A stretch of 47,372 bases of DNA from Sphingopyxis sp. LC81. GTDB taxonomy: Bacteria > Pseudomonadota > Alphaproteobacteria > Sphingomonadales > Sphingomonadaceae. The DNA lies in contig NZ_JNFD01000015.1 in NCBI RefSeq assembly GCF_000756375.1, positions 1-47,372 of the forward strand, in the 5' to 3' direction. A program made the translations under genes and the position numbers. Positions 7,174 through 13,595 of the stretch are shown here, one piece after another. A model generated the notes under the pieces. That model was given only the letters and a program-made list of their open reading frames with translations. It did not search any database and had not been told where the DNA came from. Positions within the stretch are counted from its first letter, which is position 1, and each line of letters starts with the position of its first letter.

Positions 7174-7758
7174 ATGGACCCGATGTTCCGCTATTTCCTG
7201 GGTTTTCAGGTAAGTGCCGACCGCGCCGGTTGGCTCGCGCGCCAATTGCCGCCCGTTTCGGGCGACCTGTTCGCGGGGCTGAAGCCCCAGCTTTACCATC
7301 TGACCCTCTGCACGATCGCCGAGACGATTGAGCCGCAACCCTTCCTGCGCGGCCAGGTCGCCAAGGCGTTCGACGCCGGCCTTCCGGCCGCAGCCTCGAT
7401 TCCCTTCGGGCGCATCGTGTCGCGCGGCGGCGGCGCCGAACTGATCACGGCCGGCAGCATCGCCGCGATCCGCCAGAGCTATGACACGATCGTCGCGCGC
7501 CTCGCGGCGCAAGACATCGAGCCGATGCATCGCAAATCCGGCCTCCGCCCGCACATCACGCTCGGTTATGGGACATGCGAATTCGCCCCTGTCCCGATCG
7601 CATGGAACTGGGCGCCGCAGGGCCTCGTGCTCATCGAAAGCCATATCGGCCACCGCCGCCATCGCGTGCTGCACAGCTGGACATTGGAGCCCCCGGCGCA
7701 AGGCAGTTTCGGCTTCATGGAAGACGAACTGCCTGCACCGCTGCGCCGTGCCGCCTAG
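7174..7758 (+). CDS. 2H phosphoesterase (LigT/ThpR-like), SOS-linked paralogue 2
   Basis: A 194-residue cytoplasmic protein with both 2H-superfamily motifs: His42-Leu-Thr44 in LYHLTL and His127-Ile-Thr129 in RPHITLGYG. The second motif with the following Gly-Tyr-Gly is very close to that of classical 2'-5' RNA ligase/ThpR proteins. GGAGG at 7161-7165 lies 8 bases before the ATG. Its similarity to the gene at 3194 is confined to the fold and motifs, so the two are distant paralogues. It is preceded by its own LexA box. Its stop overlaps that of the convergent osmC gene by 4 bases (CTAG). The substrate (RNA cyclic phosphate, 2'-5' bond or cyclic nucleotide) cannot be told from sequence. Confidence 0.82.
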   Translation: MDPMFRYFLGFQVSADRAGWLARQLPPVSGDLFAGLKPQLYHLTLCTIAETIEPQPFLRGQVAKAFDAGLPAAASIPFGRIVSRGGGAELITAGSIAAIRQSYDTIVARLAAQDIEPMHRKSGLRPHITLGYGTCEFAPVPIAWNWAPQGLVLIESHIGHRRHRVLHSWTLEPPAQGSFGFMEDELPAPLRRAA

Positions 7759-8183
7759 GCGTCGAGGCTGTGCTCCAATGTGATTTCACAGTTGAGCAGC
7801 TTCGACACCGGGCAATTCTTCTCGGCCTCCTCCGCGATCTTCGCGAATTCGTCGGCGCCGATCCCCGGCACCTTGCCGGTCAGCGTCAGCGCCGATTTGG
7901 TGATCGTAAAGCCGCCGTCCTGCTGCTCCAGCGTCACCGCCGCGCTCGTCTCCAGCGTGTCGCCCGAATAGCCCGCGCGCGCGAGACCGAACGACAGCGC
8001 CATCGTGAAGCACGCCGCATGCGCCGCGGCGATCAACTCCTCGGGATTGGTCCCCGGCTGGCCCTCGAAGCGCGTCCCGAAACCATAGGGCTGTTTGTCG
8101 AGCACCCCTGATTTGGTCGTGATCGATCCCTTGCCTTCCTTGCCGAAGCCTTCGTAGCGGGCGGATGCGCGATTGACGGTCAT
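7755..8183 (-). CDS. osmC: OsmC-family thiol peroxidase
   Basis: A 142-residue OsmC-type peroxiredoxin. It has the two redox cysteines, Cys58 in AHAACFTMAL and Cys124 in EKNCPVSKLL, and the family patterns TNPEELIAAAHAACF and KVPGIGADEFAKIA. OsmC proteins reduce organic hydroperoxides in the cytoplasm as dimers. The length and start (MTVNRASARYEG) are typical of osmotically induced OsmC rather than Ohr. The last codon and stop share the palindrome CTAG with the stop of the convergent 2H-phosphoesterase gene. The DUF2061 gene, 59 bases upstream on the same strand, may belong to the same transcript. Confidence 0.9.
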   Translation of the reverse strand: MTVNRASARYEGFGKEGKGSITTKSGVLDKQPYGFGTRFEGQPGTNPEELIAAAHAACFTMALSFGLARAGYSGDTLETSAAVTLEQQDGGFTITKSALTLTGKVPGIGADEFAKIAEEAEKNCPVSKLLNCEITLEHSLDA

Positions 8184-8242
8184 GGTCTCATCTCCTTGGT
8201 GGGGTTGGGGCGTCAGCGGAAAGGCGGCCCGGGACTCGCGCC

Positions 8243-8446
8243 TCAGGCGGGCAGCAGCTTACGCCGCGCGCCGACGCGCTTCCACGCCTTTTCATGGAAG
8301 AAGAATGCGACGGCATTGATACAGGGCTCGATGATCGCGATGCCGCCCGCAAGCGCGACCGATCCGGTCATCACATAAGCAACGCTGAATCCGATCGTCA
8401 GGTGGATCGTGAGATAGGTGAAGGTCTTGATCAGGTCGGTCGGCAT
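8243..8446 (-). CDS. DUF2061 small membrane protein
   Basis: A 67-residue protein with two hydrophobic stretches (about residues 8-30 and 31-50) separated by a short turn, then a basic tail (HEKAWKRVGARRK). The pattern KTFTYLTIHLTIGFSVAYVMTGS ... IEPCINAVAFFFHEKAW matches the DUF2061 family of small inner-membrane proteins. The function is unknown. It ends 59 bases before the osmC start on the same strand. Confidence 0.75.
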   Translation of the reverse strand: MPTDLIKTFTYLTIHLTIGFSVAYVMTGSVALAGGIAIIEPCINAVAFFFHEKAWKRVGARRKLLPA

Positions 8447-8541
8447 GACACCATCTCCGCTGGGACGATGTCCGCCAAGTTAAGAATCGCTCGCAATAAA
8501 TGCCAGCGCAGCGTCCCGCTTAGCCTGATCGATTTTCCCGT

Positions 8542-9216
8542 TCAGCCACCGACGACCAGCGCATCGGGCACGACATAACGTTCGGGCCCAAAGCTGATGT
8601 TCGTGTTGTCCCCGCTTCGCGTCGCCTTGAAATCATATGCCGCCGATCCGTCAGCCTGCGCGCTGTCGGCGCCGAACGCCTTGCCATCCTTGAAGAAAAT
8701 GGTCCGCGGCATCCCGTCGGCTTTGGTGATCTCGACAAAGGTGGTCGCATCATCACCGCGATTCCGCTTTACGCCCGCCTTGCAGCTCCCGGCCGGTGTG
8801 CTGCCGTCGGCCGAACAGGGGATCTCCGACGTCGCATTATAGTCGGTGCCGGAAACCAGCGCGTCGTCCCCCTCATCCGCACCCGGCGCAGGCCGGGCGG
8901 TCGGCATCGGGACCGACACGATGCGGACCCCCTCGACCGTGGCGACGATCGTCCCGCCCAGCGCTTTCGCCGACGCATCGTCGGGGCAACCGGCCAGCAC
9001 CGCGCTGTCGTCGAGCCAGTTCGAGGTCGCCGGACTTTCGCCGAGCCGGCGGCACGCATCGCCAGCCGCCGGATAGCCCGTGCCGAAGGGCGCGAGCGAT
9101 GCGGGAATCGCTTTCGCCGAGGCGTCGGCCGCCTTCGGCCCGTCCGCCGCCTTCTTGTCTCCGCAGCCGCCAACAAGCGCCGTCGCGGCCATCACCATCA
9201 CCATCGCATGTCGCAT
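8542..9216 (-). CDS. Lipoprotein of unknown function
   Basis: A 224-residue protein with a lipoprotein signal (hydrophobic Met/Ala/Val stretch, then Leu-Val-Gly-Gly-Cys, Cys18). An Ala/Lys/Asp-rich linker leads to a domain with four further cysteines, likely two disulfides in the periplasm (DACRRLG, LAGCPDD, EIPCSADG, GSCKAGV). The last 60 residues are rich in short polar strands. I do not recognise the family. It starts 37 bases from the end of the Mpo1-like gene on the same strand. Confidence 0.6.
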   Translation of the reverse strand: MRHAMVMVMAATALVGGCGDKKAADGPKAADASAKAIPASLAPFGTGYPAAGDACRRLGESPATSNWLDDSAVLAGCPDDASAKALGGTIVATVEGVRIVSVPMPTARPAPGADEGDDALVSGTDYNATSEIPCSADGSTPAGSCKAGVKRNRGDDATTFVEITKADGMPRTIFFKDGKAFGADSAQADGSAAYDFKATRSGDNTNISFGPERYVVPDALVVGG

Positions 9217-9253
9217 CGATCATCCCCTTATGTACCGGGCGCGCCGGGCTGGT

Positions 9254-9586
9254 TCAGCGCGCAACCCCGGCCTTGTCGAGTTCGGTTCCAAGCCGCCCGC
9301 TCAGCCACATCGCCCACATTTTGAAATCGGCGGCGAGGCTCCACAGCGGATAGGTGAAAGTCGCGGGCCGGTTCTTCTCGACCCCGAAATGCGCGACCCA
9401 CGCGAAGAAATAGCCTGCGACCGGCAGCGCGATCAGCCAGCCCCAACGCCCGCTCGCCACAGCGGCGACCGCGATCAGCACGACGAGGCTTGTTCCGACA
9501 TAATGCAACGCCCGTGTCGACGCCTTGCTGTGCTCGCGCAGGTAAAAGGGCCAGAATTCGGCGAAGGTCGTATATTGGCGCGCCAT
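9254..9586 (-). CDS. Mpo1-like (DUF962) integral membrane protein
   Basis: A 110-residue protein matching the DUF962/Mpo1 family: FAEFWPFYLREHSKASTRALHYVGTSLVVL at the N-terminus, and YFFAWVAHFGVEKNRPATFTYPLWSLAADFKMW. The conserved histidines (His in REHSK, LHYVG and AHFGVEKN) are those proposed to bind iron in the yeast dioxygenase Mpo1, which alpha-oxidises 2-hydroxy fatty acids. Two or three membrane segments are visible. In bacteria the activity is usually unproven, so the call is family-level. Confidence 0.8.
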   Translation of the reverse strand: MARQYTTFAEFWPFYLREHSKASTRALHYVGTSLVVLIAVAAVASGRWGWLIALPVAGYFFAWVAHFGVEKNRPATFTYPLWSLAADFKMWAMWLSGRLGTELDKAGVAR

Positions 9587-9621
9587 ATTCCGATGCTGCC
9601 CTCAGCGGCGGCGCGGGTCAA

Positions 9622-10311
9622 CTACAGGCTGCGCGCCGCCTCGTCGATCAGCGACGCGACCTCGGCCGGCCGCGACGCAAGCGACGCGTGCCCCGCGTCG
9701 AGCGTGATGATCTTGCGCGCGCCGAGCCGGTCCGACATCGCCTTCTGGTTCGCGGGGTCGATCATGCGGTCCGCGCTCGAAATCTGATACCAGCTCGGCT
9801 TCGCCCGCCACGCCGGATCGCTTATCGCCTCGCCAAAGGTCGACGCGAGCGGTGCCTTTTGCGTCACCGCCATTACCAGCGCCTCGTCGGCACTCATATC
9901 CTGGCAAAAGCTTTCGTGGAACTTGTCGGGCTTGACCCAGAGATAGCCGTCGCCGTCGGGCGCCAGATTCGCCGCGCCCGCGGGCGGATGCTGCTGCGTC
10001 AGCGCGCCGGGACTCTCGCCCACATCGGGCGCGAAGGCGGCGATGTAGACAAGCCCCGCGACATTCGGCGCGGTCCCCGCCTCGGTGATCACCGCGCCGC
10101 CATAGCTATGCCCGACGAGCAGCACCGGTCCCTCGACCTGCGCCGCGATCTGGCGCGTCCGCGCCGCGTCGCCCGCGAGCGAGGTCAGCGGCAATTCGAC
10201 CGCGCGCATGCCTTTATGCCCGAGCTTGTCGAGCTCGACGATCGCCTTTGCCCAATGCGCCGCGCCGCCCCAGAAGCCGTGAACGAGGATGATCGTAGGA
10301 AGCGCCGCCAT
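9622..10311 (-). CDS. Alpha/beta-hydrolase (esterase-like)
   Basis: A 229-residue cytoplasmic alpha/beta-hydrolase. The oxyanion region HGFWGG (residues 11-16), the nucleophile elbow Gly-His-Ser69-Tyr-Gly-Gly and a late His in DAGHASLASRP give a plausible catalytic triad with an Asp in the region ISSADRMIDP. The overall pattern fits the AB_hydrolase_6 group related to methylesterases. The substrate is unknown. The gene is monocistronic as far as can be seen: it lies divergent to the small membrane-protein gene at 10411, with about 100 bases between them. Confidence 0.8.
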   Translation of the reverse strand: MAALPTIILVHGFWGGAAHWAKAIVELDKLGHKGMRAVELPLTSLAGDAARTRQIAAQVEGPVLLVGHSYGGAVITEAGTAPNVAGLVYIAAFAPDVGESPGALTQQHPPAGAANLAPDGDGYLWVKPDKFHESFCQDMSADEALVMAVTQKAPLASTFGEAISDPAWRAKPSWYQISSADRMIDPANQKAMSDRLGARKIITLDAGHASLASRPAEVASLIDEAARSL

Positions 10312-10410
10312 GGGTCCGACTCCTGTGGAATTTCGCGAGACCCGAAGCTACCATGCCCGGCAGATACCCGACAGCGAAGAAAGCTGGCGGGATTTCGGGA
10401 GGGGAATTTC

Positions 10411-10632
10411 ATGAAAAAATCGACGCGCGCCTTGATCGGGCTCGTCCTGCTCGACCTCATCGTCGTCGCCGGCGCCTGGTGGATGATCGACCGGACGCAA
10501 AGCGGGGCGTGGAACTCGAATGATCCGGCGGGTTCGATCACAATGGTCACGACCACCGCGGGCATGCTGGTCGGCGTGATCTCGGTCGTGCTGCTGCTCG
10601 CCTTCGTCACGCACCGCCGCGCCGGGAACTGA
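10411..10632 (+). CDS. Small two-segment membrane protein
   Basis: A 73-residue protein with a basic start (MKKSTR), a first hydrophobic segment (residues 8-25) ending in a Trp-Trp pair, a polar loop of about 20 residues, and a second segment (about 45-66) ending in HRR. It looks like an inner-membrane hairpin. The ATG at 10411 follows GGGAGGGGAATTTC, a good ribosome site. No family is recognised. It is followed by a strong stem-loop at 10655-10697. Confidence 0.6.
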   Translation: MKKSTRALIGLVLLDLIVVAGAWWMIDRTQSGAWNSNDPAGSITMVTTTAGMLVGVISVVLLLAFVTHRRAGN

Positions 10633-10654
10633 TCGCCGAAAACACCCGAAAACG

Positions 10655-10697
10655 ACACAGCCCTCCCGCCTGGGTCGCAGGGGCGGGAGGGCTGTGT
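10655..10697. terminator. Perfect 16-bp inverted repeat, likely bidirectional terminator
   Basis: Arms 10655-10670 and 10682-10697 are exact inverse complements over 16 bases, with an 11-base loop. It lies between the convergent ends of the small membrane-protein gene (stop 10632) and the 62-residue secreted-protein gene (stop 10748). There is no long T tract on either side, so it may terminate weakly or protect 3' ends. Confidence 0.75.
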
Positions 10698-10747
10698 TCC
10701 GGGCCGGCGTGGTGGGCCGGACCGGAGACGAAAATTGGGATGCGGGC

Positions 10748-10933
10748 TTAGCGCGCCGCGGCTTCGCGGACCTTCTGCACCGCCGGGAGCAGCAGGCCGA
10801 TCAGGATCTGCACCGGGTTCGACGTCACCGTCATGCCGCCCTGTGCGGGCTGCGCCGACTGCGCCATCGCGGGAGTGGCCGTAAGGGCCATGGTGAGGGC
10901 AAGCACGGGGGCGAGGATCATCTTCTTGGTCAT
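10748..10933 (-). CDS. Small secreted protein with pseudopilin-like C-terminal helix
   Basis: A 61-residue protein (62 if the ATG at 10936 is used; 10933 gives better spacing from AGGAAG). A standard signal peptide ends at Ala-Met-Ala, about residue 24. The mature peptide is only about 37 residues: a Gln/Ala/Thr linker, then the amphipathic helix ILIGLLLPAVQKVREAAAR. From memory, that last stretch is nearly identical to the start of planctomycete DUF1559 pilin-like proteins, though here it lies at the C-terminus without the prepilin cleavage motif. The function is unknown. Confidence 0.55.
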   Translation of the reverse strand: MTKKMILAPVLALTMALTATPAMAQSAQPAQGGMTVTSNPVQILIGLLLPAVQKVREAAAR

Positions 10934-11086
10934 CATCTCTTCCTTTTCACATTCGTTGATCTGGTTCGAATTGGGCTCGGGTCGTTCCCGATGCCCCGCT
11001 TATGCCGCGCGGCCGCGCGGCCGACCGTGATCGCCATCACTCGGCCGAAGAAATTTCACAAACCACGGAAAAGAAACGAAAGAAAT

Positions 11087-11551
11087 TTACGCCTGGCGCT
11101 TGAGCCGTACCAGCGCACTATCGAGCGCCTGCAGGAATTGCGAACGATCAGCCTTCGAGAAGGGCGGCGGCCCGCCCATCCCGTCGCTCATTCCCGAACG
11201 CAGGTCGGCCATGATCGCGCGCGTCGCGATCGCCGGGCCGATCGACGCGAGGGTGAAGGGCTTGCCATTGGGGCCGAGCACGCTCGCCCCCGCCTTCAGC
11301 GCGCGGTCGGCGAGCAAGATGTCGGCGGTGACGACGATACTCTGCGCGTTCGCCGCCTCGGCAATCCAGTCGTCGGCGGCGTCGAAACCGTCCGACACGA
11401 CCACCCGCTCGATCAGCACATGCTCGGGCACGCGCAGCCGGCTGTTGCTCACGACCTTCACCGCGACCTCGTGCCGCCAGGCGACGCGGTAAATTTCATC
11501 CTTCACCGGACAGGCGTCGGCGTCGACGAGAATCTGGATGGCCTTGGGCAT
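11087..11551 (-). CDS. yaiI: YaiI/YqxD family protein (DUF188, PIN-like)
   Basis: A 154-residue protein with the strong DUF188 signatures ILVDADACPVKDEIYRVA at the N-terminus, VVSDGFDAADDWIAE in the middle, and VTADILLADRALKAG then GPNGKPFT. The conserved Asp residues resemble those of PIN-domain nucleases, and the family is placed in that clan, but no activity is established to my knowledge. It is cytoplasmic. It lies 12 bases downstream of the DUF427 gene on the same strand, the last of a three-gene group with the 43-residue protein gene at 12009. Confidence 0.85.
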   Translation of the reverse strand: MPKAIQILVDADACPVKDEIYRVAWRHEVAVKVVSNSRLRVPEHVLIERVVVSDGFDAADDWIAEAANAQSIVVTADILLADRALKAGASVLGPNGKPFTLASIGPAIATRAIMADLRSGMSDGMGGPPPFSKADRSQFLQALDSALVRLKRQA

Positions 11552-11563
11552 GGACTAAGGAGG

Positions 11564-11845
11564 TCAGCCGACCTCGACGCCTTTCCAGAAGGCGATGCGA
11601 TCCCTGATCTCTGCCGCCGCCTCCTTGGGATCGGGATAATACCAGGCGGCGTCTTCGTTCACCCGCCCGTCCACGGTGACATGATGATAGCTCGCCGTCC
11701 CCTTCCACGGGCAAAAGCTCGTCGTCGCGCTGCCCGACAACAGGCGCGTATCGACCGCGCCGCGCGGAAAATAATGATTGCCCTCGACGACGACCGCGTC
11801 GTCGCTGTCGGCGATCACCGCGCCATTCCACCGTGCCTGCACCAT
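11564..11845 (-). CDS. DUF427 domain protein
   Basis: A 93-residue protein of the DUF427 family. The visible hallmarks are the start ARWNGAVIADSDDAVVVEGNHYFP, then FCPWKGTASYHHVTVDGR, and AWYYPDPKEAAAEIRDRIAFW. The Cys-Pro-Trp-Lys-Gly motif is near-invariant in this family. It is a single small beta-tent-like domain with no signal peptide. The biochemical role is unknown. It sits between the 43-residue protein gene (32 bases upstream) and yaiI (12 bases downstream). Confidence 0.85.
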   Translation of the reverse strand: MVQARWNGAVIADSDDAVVVEGNHYFPRGAVDTRLLSGSATTSFCPWKGTASYHHVTVDGRVNEDAAWYYPDPKEAAAEIRDRIAFWKGVEVG

Positions 11846-11877
11846 CAGAGCCTCATGCTTTCCCGCGCGCGGCGGGG

Positions 11878-12009
11878 CTATTTCTTGATATTGTCGAGCC
11901 CCTCGACCACGCCCGGCTTCGTCGACGGGTTGCTCGCATTGGGTTTCTTGTTCTTTTCCGCCTTGGGCTTGCGGATTTCGCGGGTCGATTTCTTCTGGCC
12001 TTTTGCCAT
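11878..12009 (-). CDS. Conserved 43-residue basic protein
   Basis: A very short gene, easily missed because it encodes only 43 residues: start MAKGQKKSTREIRKPKAEKN, then KKPNASNPSTKPGVVEGLDNIKK. It is strongly basic in the first half (11 Lys/Arg in 24), with a short hydrophobic Gly-Val-Val near the end. From memory, similar proteins with the same start and the STKPGV segment are common in sphingomonads. That, together with clean start and stop and its position as first gene of a same-strand group with DUF427 and yaiI, supports a real gene. The charge suggests nucleic-acid binding, but nothing shows this. Confidence 0.7.
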   Translation of the reverse strand: MAKGQKKSTREIRKPKAEKNKKPNASNPSTKPGVVEGLDNIKK

Positions 12010-12086
12010 GGTCCTACCCTTCGAGACGACGGACGCCAATGTCCGCCTGCGACCAGTCTACGCTTATTGTCTACTCGCGTCGCCCC

Positions 12087-12845
12087 TTATCCCGCCAGCC
12101 CGTCCCAGACCAGCTTGGCGCCGAGCAGCACCATCAGCAGGTAGATGAGGACATAGAAACGCGCGCCGTCGATCCGTTTCAGCCAGCGCACCGTGAGCAA
12201 GGTCGAGACGATCGCGAGCGGCATCAGCAGCACGGCGGCGACGAGCACATCGTGCGGGAAGGCGCCGAGCGCGATATAGGCGGGCACCTTCATCCAGTTG
12301 ATCGCCGCGAACAGGATCGAGCTCGTCCCGACGAAGACGAGATGCGGCAGGCGGCGCGGCGTCACCCACATCTGGAACGGCGGTCCGCCCGCATGCGCGA
12401 TCTGGCTGGTGAAGCCCGTCGCGACCCCGAACAGGCTGCCGACCCAGCCCGGCGAAGTCGACGCCGCGACGACGCGCCCGCCGCGCTCGACCCACAGGCG
12501 ATAGAGCCCGAACGCCAGCGTGATCGCGCCGAGCGCCGCCATCAGCTTCGCCTCGTCGACGCGCTCGGCATAGGCGTAGCCCGCGGCGATGCCGACCGCG
12601 GCGCCGGGCAGCATCCAGCCGATGATCCAGCCGTCCCACGTCTTGCGGAACGACCAGACGCTGACGACATCCTGCACGATCAATATCGGGAGCAGCAGCG
12701 CCGCGGCGATCGTCGGCGGCAGCACCAATGCGACGAGCGGCGTCGCAAGTGCGCCGACCCCCGACAGGCCGCCCTTCGCGAGCCCGAGCAGGATCACCGC
12801 GAGAGCAAGCACCAGCAAAGTCAGCGGATCGGCGAGCAAGCTCAT
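12087..12845 (-). CDS. TauE/SafE-family sulfite/organosulfonate exporter-like permease
   Basis: A 252-residue membrane protein with about eight hydrophobic segments. The family repeat is visible twice: [20 protein letters not shown] near the N-terminus and [17 protein letters not shown] in the second half. TauE/SafE proteins move sulfite, sulfoacetate or related anions, but many members have no known substrate. The ATG at 12843-12845 overlaps the stop of ung (ATGA), so the two genes are translationally coupled on the minus strand. No sulfur-metabolism gene is adjacent, so the substrate stays open. Confidence 0.85.
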   Translation of the reverse strand: MSLLADPLTLLVLALAVILLGLAKGGLSGVGALATPLVALVLPPTIAAALLLPILIVQDVVSVWSFRKTWDGWIIGWMLPGAAVGIAAGYAYAERVDEAKLMAALGAITLAFGLYRLWVERGGRVVAASTSPGWVGSLFGVATGFTSQIAHAGGPPFQMWVTPRRLPHLVFVGTSSILFAAINWMKVPAYIALGAFPHDVLVAAVLLMPLAIVSTLLTVRWLKRIDGARFYVLIYLLMVLLGAKLVWDGLAG

Positions 12846-13555
12846 TCGGCGGCAATGACCGGTGCGTCGGGCAAGCGCCAGTCGATCGCACCCCGCCCAT
12901 GCGTTTCCAAAAACGCATTCGCCTGGCTGAACGGCCGCGACCCGAAAAAGCCGTTGTGCGCCGACAAAGGCGAGGGATGCGGCGCGCGCAGGATCAGGTG
13001 CGGGCTGCCCGCCCCCAGCCCCGGCACATTCGCCGCCTTCTTCTGCGCATGGCTGCCCCACAGGATAAAGACCTTGGGCGCCGGGTCGGCGGCGACCGCT
13101 GCGACCACCGCGTCGGTGAACTTCTCCCACCCCTTGCCCTGATGCGATGCGGCCATGCCGCTCTCGACCGTCAGGCAATTGTTGAGCAGCAGCACGCCCT
13201 GTTCGGCCCAATGTTTGAGATAGCCGTGCGCGGCACGCGGAATGCCGAGGTCGCTCTGCATTTCCTTGTAGATGTTGACGAGGCTCGGCGGGGTGCGCAC
13301 CCCCGGCTGGACCGAAAAGCACAGCCCATGCGCCTGCCCCGGCCCATGATAGGGATCCTGCCCGAGGATCACGACGCGCACATCCTGCGGCGGCGTCGCG
13401 TCGAGCGCCGCGAACCAGTCGCGCGGGCGCGGATAGATCGCCTTGCCCTTCTCGCGCTCGGCGCCGAGAAACGCCTTGAGCGCCGCCATATAGGGCTGCT
13501 CGAACTCGCCGCCGATGCGCGCGAGCCAGTCGGGATGCAGTTTGACCTCGGACAT
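12842..13555 (-). CDS. ung: Uracil-DNA glycosylase, family 1
   Basis: A 237-residue Ung. The water-activating loop [17 protein letters not shown] carries catalytic Asp67; the uracil-specificity Asn126 is in LLLNN; and the Leu-intercalation loop [13 protein letters not shown] carries His193. It removes uracil from DNA formed by cytosine deamination or dUTP incorporation. The length is normal. The gene overlaps the downstream exporter gene by 4 bases. The dUTPase gene elsewhere in this window acts on the same problem from the nucleotide-pool side, but the two loci are not linked. Confidence 0.95.
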   Translation of the reverse strand: MSEVKLHPDWLARIGGEFEQPYMAALKAFLGAEREKGKAIYPRPRDWFAALDATPPQDVRVVILGQDPYHGPGQAHGLCFSVQPGVRTPPSLVNIYKEMQSDLGIPRAAHGYLKHWAEQGVLLLNNCLTVESGMAASHQGKGWEKFTDAVVAAVAADPAPKVFILWGSHAQKKAANVPGLGAGSPHLILRAPHPSPLSAHNGFFGSRPFSQANAFLETHGRGAIDWRLPDAPVIAAE

Positions 13556-13595
13556 GCCCGCGCTTCACCAGAGGAGCGCGGGCTTGTCCAGAGGC

